15,925 nucleotides of DNA. It comes from Candidatus Omnitrophota bacterium. Lineage in GTDB: Bacteria > Omnitrophota > Gorgyraeia > JABMRG01 > JAFGKX01. Position 1 is the stretch's first letter. Every line of letters starts with the position of its first letter. The DNA is taken from NCBI GenBank assembly GCA_016928375.1, contig JAFGKX010000037.1:1-15925 (forward strand), in the 5' to 3' direction. Positions 13,347 to 15,925 of this stretch are shown in pieces. A program made the translations under genes and the position numbers. A model generated the notes under the pieces. It worked only from the letters and a program-made list of their open reading frames with translations. It was not told the DNA's origin and did not search any database.

Positions 13347-14627
13347 TTAAATCTGATGAGCAGCTTCGCTCTTTGCTATAGAGATTATATCAACTATTAC
13401 TTTGGCCAATTTATTGGGATTATGCCTCACATAATCTCTTGCATCTATAACATTGTCTTCTACGACAGATACGCCGAACGCTTTTACGTTCTCTACATCT
13501 GCCTTTACCGGATAGGCCTGATGCTGCTTATACCTTTCCAGTAATACGCCGGGCGGAGTAGCGTTATTTACAATAACATAATCTATGCGCCCTATTTTTG
13601 TGTTGCCCAGCAAAACCTTTATATGGTCACTAGCGGTGTAATTATCGGTTTCGCCCGGCTGAGTCATAACATTGCATATATATATCTTAATTGCCGGAGA
13701 CTTTGCTATTGCCTCGGAAACCCCTTCTACTAAAAGGTTCGGTATAACGCTTGTATATAAACTGCCCGGGCCGAATATTATCGCTTCTGCATTATTTATT
13801 GCTTCTACCGCGCTGTTGGTAGCTTTGCATTCTTCAGGCACAAGCCAGATACGTTTTATCGGCTTTACGCTTTCCGATATTTTTACCTCGCCAAGCTGCT
13901 TTGTACCGTCTTCAAGTTCTGCCAAAAGGCGTACTTTTTCCAGTGTAGACGGTATAACCTGCCCGCTTATTGCCAATATTTTGCTTGATTCTCTTACGGC
14001 CTCCTCAAAATCCTTGGTAATCCTGCTCATTGCGAGAAGAAATATGTTCCCGAAATTATGCCCTTTAAGCGGAGAGGCTTCATTGAACCTGTATTGAAAA
14101 AGGTCGCTCATAAGCTGTTCTTTATCAGCCAATGCAACAAGGCAATTTCTTATATCCCCGGGAGGCAATATTCCGAATTCTTCGCGTAATTTCCCTGAAG
14201 AACCGCCTTCATCGGCAACGGTTACTATGGCCGATATGTTGCTTGTGTAGCGTTTAAGGCCGTGTAAAAGAACGGAAAGCCCGGTGCCGCCGCCTATAGC
14301 CGCTATCTTATAGCCTCTGCTTAAGTGCCGTTTCTGATATACTATATCTACGAGTTCTTCTTCGCGCTGCGGCAGAAATATGGTTATAAAAGATGCTATT
14401 ACTTTTCTGATGCCCACAAGAATAACTATTATTCCCATAAACATGTAGGCAATCCCTACCATCCGGAAAGCATGCGTGGGGCCCGATAAAAACTGGCCTC
14501 CTGCGACTATCAAAATAATTCCCACGAAAGATAAAAGAAACCATCTTTTAACTTTCATTCCGGGGTAAAGCCACTTAAAAGGCTTGAGTATATTTCTTAA
14601 TTTAGAGATAGCTCTTCTTTTATTCAT
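13347..14627 (-). CDS. yvcK: YvcK/GlmR (CofD-like) protein with N-terminal membrane anchor
   Basis: In Bacillus and its relatives YvcK (GlmR) binds UDP-GlcNAc-type nucleotides and helps direct carbon to cell-wall precursors during growth on gluconeogenic substrates. The 426-residue chain has two predicted membrane helices (about 29-49 and 55-82) and then the CofD-like core: IGGGTGLS (111-118), TVADEGGSSG (136-145), PPGDIRN (155-161) and GHNFGN (189-194), followed by FGPGSLYTS. The core motifs separate it from true CofD, the F420 synthesis transferase, and no other F420 genes are nearby. Bacillus YvcK lacks the membrane segment, so this copy should be held at the inner membrane. It lies 23 bases after ptsN and ends 22 bases before the HPr start. 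AAGGG precedes the ATG. Confidence 0.92.
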   Translation of the reverse strand: MNKRRAISKLRNILKPFKWLYPGMKVKRWFLLSFVGIILIVAGGQFLSGPTHAFRMVGIAYMFMGIIVILVGIRKVIASFITIFLPQREEELVDIVYQKRHLSRGYKIAAIGGGTGLSVLLHGLKRYTSNISAIVTVADEGGSSGKLREEFGILPPGDIRNCLVALADKEQLMSDLFQYRFNEASPLKGHNFGNIFLLAMSRITKDFEEAVRESSKILAISGQVIPSTLEKVRLLAELEDGTKQLGEVKISESVKPIKRIWLVPEECKATNSAVEAINNAEAIIFGPGSLYTSVIPNLLVEGVSEAIAKSPAIKIYICNVMTQPGETDNYTASDHIKVLLGNTKIGRIDYVIVNNATPPGVLLERYKQHQAYPVKADVENVKAFGVSVVEDNVIDARDYVRHNPNKLAKVIVDIISIAKSEAAHQI

Positions 14628-14650
14628 CCTGCGTCCCTTGAGATCGCGCG

Positions 14651-15115
14651 TTATTTAGCCTGCGCTTCTTCTTTGCTTATTATATCTATAATTTCTTTCG
14701 GGCTTTTGGCCTTCATAAGCCTATCCCTGAAAAATTTATCTTTTAATAAACGGGATATTTTTGCCAATGCCTTAAGGTGCGGGCCCGCAGAATCTTCGGG
14801 TGCAAGTAACAGGAAAAATATGTAGGTAGGTTCACCGTCAAGAGAATCAAAGTTTACGCCGGCCTTCGATATTCCGAATGCCCCCATCAACTTGCTGACA
14901 CTGTCTGTTTTTCCGTGAGGAATCCCAACTCCCTGGCCTATGCCTGTTGAGCCGAGCGCTTCCCTGCTAATTAATATCTTAAAAAGCTTATCCTCGTCTT
15001 TAACTGCACCCGCTTTGACCAGCATGCCAAGTAATTCTTTTATGGTGTTTTCTTTGTCTGTCGCCTGAAGATCGACACTTATAGCCTTTGAGTTCAAAAA
15101 GTCGCTTATTTCCAT
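14651..15115 (-). CDS. ptsN: PTS EIIA-Ntr-like phosphocarrier (PtsN)
   Basis: Single-domain EIIA of the fructose/nitrogen family, usually a regulator of nitrogen, potassium or envelope functions that acts by binding partners according to its phosphorylation state. The 154 residues contain the phosphorylation site GIPHGKT with His67 and a second conserved histidine in PHLKALAKIS (His113), plus STGIGQG (56-62). It has no EIIB or EIIC domain. It heads the long minus-strand operon and should receive phosphate from the HPr encoded two genes on. The start has AAAGGAA about nine bases upstream. A fructose-specific EIIA is possible, but the absence of a permease in the window favours regulation. Partner proteins cannot be identified from sequence. 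Confidence 0.92.
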   Translation of the reverse strand: MEISDFLNSKAISVDLQATDKENTIKELLGMLVKAGAVKDEDKLFKILISREALGSTGIGQGVGIPHGKTDSVSKLMGAFGISKAGVNFDSLDGEPTYIFFLLLAPEDSAGPHLKALAKISRLLKDKFFRDRLMKAKSPKEIIDIISKEEAQAK

Positions 15116-15139
15116 CTTCTGTTTTCCTTTCTTATAAGT

Positions 15140-15167
15140 TGTATAATGCCTCTCGTCTGTCTGCCAA
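15140..15167 (-). promoter_or_regulatory. Possible promoter of the ptsN operon
   Basis: On the minus strand: -35 TTGGCA (15167-15162, five of six consensus bases), 16-base spacer, -10 TATACA (15145-15140, four of six). The predicted start is near 15133, about 18 bases before ptsN. The match is moderate; read-through from the tRNA promoter is an alternative, as no terminator was seen after tRNA-Gly. Confidence 0.4.
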
Positions 15168-15214
15168 CAGGCTGCATTTTAGTAATCTCGAGACAAACTT
15201 TGCTTAGTAAAATT

Positions 15215-15290
15215 TGGAGCGGGTGATCGGGGTCGAACCGACGACAACAACGTTGGCAACGTTGTGCTCTACCAACTGAGCTACACCCGC
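15215..15290 (-). tRNA. tRNA-Gly (anticodon GCC)
   Basis: Full cloverleaf: acceptor GCGGGTG/CACCCGC, D arm GCTC..GAGC, anticodon stem CAACG/CGTTG around loop TTGCCAA (anticodon GCC), T arm with TTCGACC, discriminator T as usual for Gly, and an encoded CCA. Third of three tRNAs in transcription order. Confidence 0.96.
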
Positions 15291-15310
15291 CTGAATCTTT
15301 TTTTATATAT

Positions 15311-15395
15311 TGGTGCGGATGGAGGGAGTTGAACCCCCACGGATTTCTCCATTAGATCCTAAGTCTAACGCGTCTGCCAGTTCCGCCACATCCGC
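15311..15395 (-). tRNA. tRNA-Leu (anticodon TAG)
   Basis: Class II tRNA with a long variable arm (GGAGAAATCC region). Acceptor GCGGATG/CATCCGC, anticodon stem TTAGA/TCTAA around loop CTTAGGA (anticodon TAG, reading CUA and related Leu codons), T arm with TTCAACT, discriminator A and encoded CCA. Middle gene of the cluster. Confidence 0.95.
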
Positions 15396-15413
15396 AAGGT
15401 GCCCCTGCCATAC

Positions 15414-15489
15414 TGGTACCCGCATCAGGAATCGAACCTGAAACCGTCACCTTAAGAGGGTGCTGCTCTACCAATTGAGCTATGCGGGC
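15414..15489 (-). tRNA. tRNA-Lys (anticodon CTT)
   Basis: Cloverleaf with acceptor GCCCGCA/TGCGGGT, D arm GCTC..GAGC, anticodon loop CTCTTAA (anticodon CTT, reading AAG), T arm TCAGG/CCTGA and encoded ACCA. Two oddities are visible: the first acceptor pair is a G1-U72 wobble, and the top anticodon-stem pair (27-43) is a G-A mismatch. First gene of the cluster. Confidence 0.93.
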
Positions 15490-15505
15490 AATATCCAAAT
15501 GAATG

Positions 15506-15534
15506 ATACTAACATATAGTATAATCAATGTCAA
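15506..15534 (-). promoter_or_regulatory. Promoter of the tRNA cluster
   Basis: On the minus strand: consensus -35 TTGACA (15534-15529), 17-base spacer, -10 TAGTAT (15511-15506, four of six). It lies 16 bases before the mature 5' end of tRNA-Lys. An alternative -10, TATACT, sits too close to the -35. Confidence 0.55.
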
Positions 15535-15570
15535 ATATTTTGTACTTACTATATGCTTAGTTAATATAAA

Positions 15571-15924
15571 TTATTCTGATTTGCTCAAATCTATCATGTT
15601 GATTCCACCCGCCACAACACGAGATACTGGCTTTGAAAGGTTTGCCATCTTATTGGTAACATTCATGATGCGCTCAAAATTATTTTTTATCCTTATAAAC
15701 CTGTCTTTATCCTCTACCGGGATACTGCCGCTCTGTGATATGCCGGTTTCCAGCAGCTCAAGGTTTCCTCTTATAATCATAAGGGGATTATTGATCTCAT
15801 GACTCAACGCCAACACTGTCTCTGTTACGGCTGACAAGCGGCTTTTTTCTATCAACTCAGCCTGTATTTTCACTATTTGTTGATTAAAATCAATTAATTT
15901 GTTTAGCAGGGTGGATAAGATATT
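15571..15924 (-). CDS. HisKA-domain protein without ATPase domain, C-terminal part (5' end beyond right edge)
   Basis: The reading frame runs off the right edge without a start; 117 residues are visible. They begin with a predicted coiled coil leading into a two-helix dimerisation and phosphoacceptor (HisKA) domain. The H-box ALSHEINNPL contains the histidine that is phosphorylated in sensor kinases. The second helix follows (RFIRIKNNFERIMNVTNKM), then a 25-residue tail ending NMIDLSKSE. No HATPase domain follows: the stop is at 15571 and only about 80 bases separate it from tRNA-Lys. The protein therefore cannot phosphorylate itself unaided. It may be a phosphotransfer or dimerisation module, perhaps fused to a receiver or sensor domain upstream that is not visible. 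It could also be a decayed kinase, although the clean tail argues against recent damage. A GTG at 15873 is not the true start. Confidence 0.75.
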   Translation of the reverse strand, partial: NILSTLLNKLIDFNQQIVKIQAELIEKSRLSAVTETVLALSHEINNPLMIIRGNLELLETGISQSGSIPVEDKDRFIRIKNNFERIMNVTNKMANLSKPVSRVVAGGINMIDLSKSE

Positions 15925-15925
15925 C

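Noticed and set aside
13347..14627. CofD (F420 biosynthesis transferase) reading of the YvcK gene
   Set aside because: The core motifs and position beside HPr fit YvcK/GlmR, and no F420 pathway genes are present.
15186..15193. Perfect 8-bp palindrome TCTCGAGA between tRNA-Gly and ptsN
   Set aside because: Short and without a T-run or promoter relation; compatible with chance.
15201..15561. TGCTTAGT repeated on both sides of the tRNA cluster (15201-15208 and 15554-15561), suggesting an integration footprint
   Set aside because: Eight bases is too short, there is no integrase or mobile cargo between the copies, and no tRNA fragment duplication.

Overview
The window looks like chromosomal core sequence from an anaerobic, diderm (LPS-making) bacterium with moderately AT-rich DNA. 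LptF/LptG, which export lipopolysaccharide, and a PilT/PilU pair, which retracts type IV pili, indicate an outer membrane. A THI4 thiazole synthase with histidine where the suicide enzymes have cysteine points to an anaerobic, sulfide-using life. The mix (short archaeal/Thermotoga-like S-adenosylhomocysteinase, membrane-anchored YvcK, PTS phosphocarriers with no sugar permease in view) would suit a candidate phylum such as Omnitrophota or a relative. That placement is inference from gene content, not from a marker tree. No phage, transposon, CRISPR or other accessory island was seen.

Layout. (1) Positions 2871 to 1, minus strand: an operon read leftwards, fba - DUF3108 protein - THI4 - mnmA (cut by the left edge), driven by a recognisable promoter with a structured leader of about 100 nt. 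(2) Positions 2922-5934, plus strand: comF - lptF - lptG, divergent from fba. The comF promoter places the predicted transcript start almost on the ATG, suggesting a leaderless mRNA. A three-arm inverted repeat between comF and lptF can form two mutually exclusive hairpins, one of which would hide the lptF ribosome binding site. (3) Positions 15115 down to 5946, minus strand: a tightly packed series ptsN - yvcK - ptsH - ptsI - sugar-phosphate nucleotidyltransferase - metK - ahcY - pilU - pilT, ending at a rho-independent terminator that overlaps the 3' end of the convergent lptG. (4) Positions 15489-15215, minus strand: three tRNAs (Lys-CUU, Leu-UAG, Gly-GCC), each with encoded CCA, behind their own promoter. 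(5) Right edge: the 3' end of a HisKA-domain protein that stops before any ATPase domain.

How the genes fit together. EI, HPr and EIIA-Ntr form a phosphorelay without a visible transporter, next to a YvcK/GlmR protein that in Firmicutes is tied to HPr-like proteins and to directing carbon into cell-envelope precursors; a nucleotidyltransferase of the sugar-activation family follows directly. This reads as a carbon/envelope regulatory cluster. MetK and AhcY make SAM and clear S-adenosylhomocysteine. PilU and PilT are paired retraction ATPases. No stretch over 300 bases lacks a gene. The most interesting non-coding signals are the lptF switch-like repeat, the fba leader and the fba/comF divergent promoter region.
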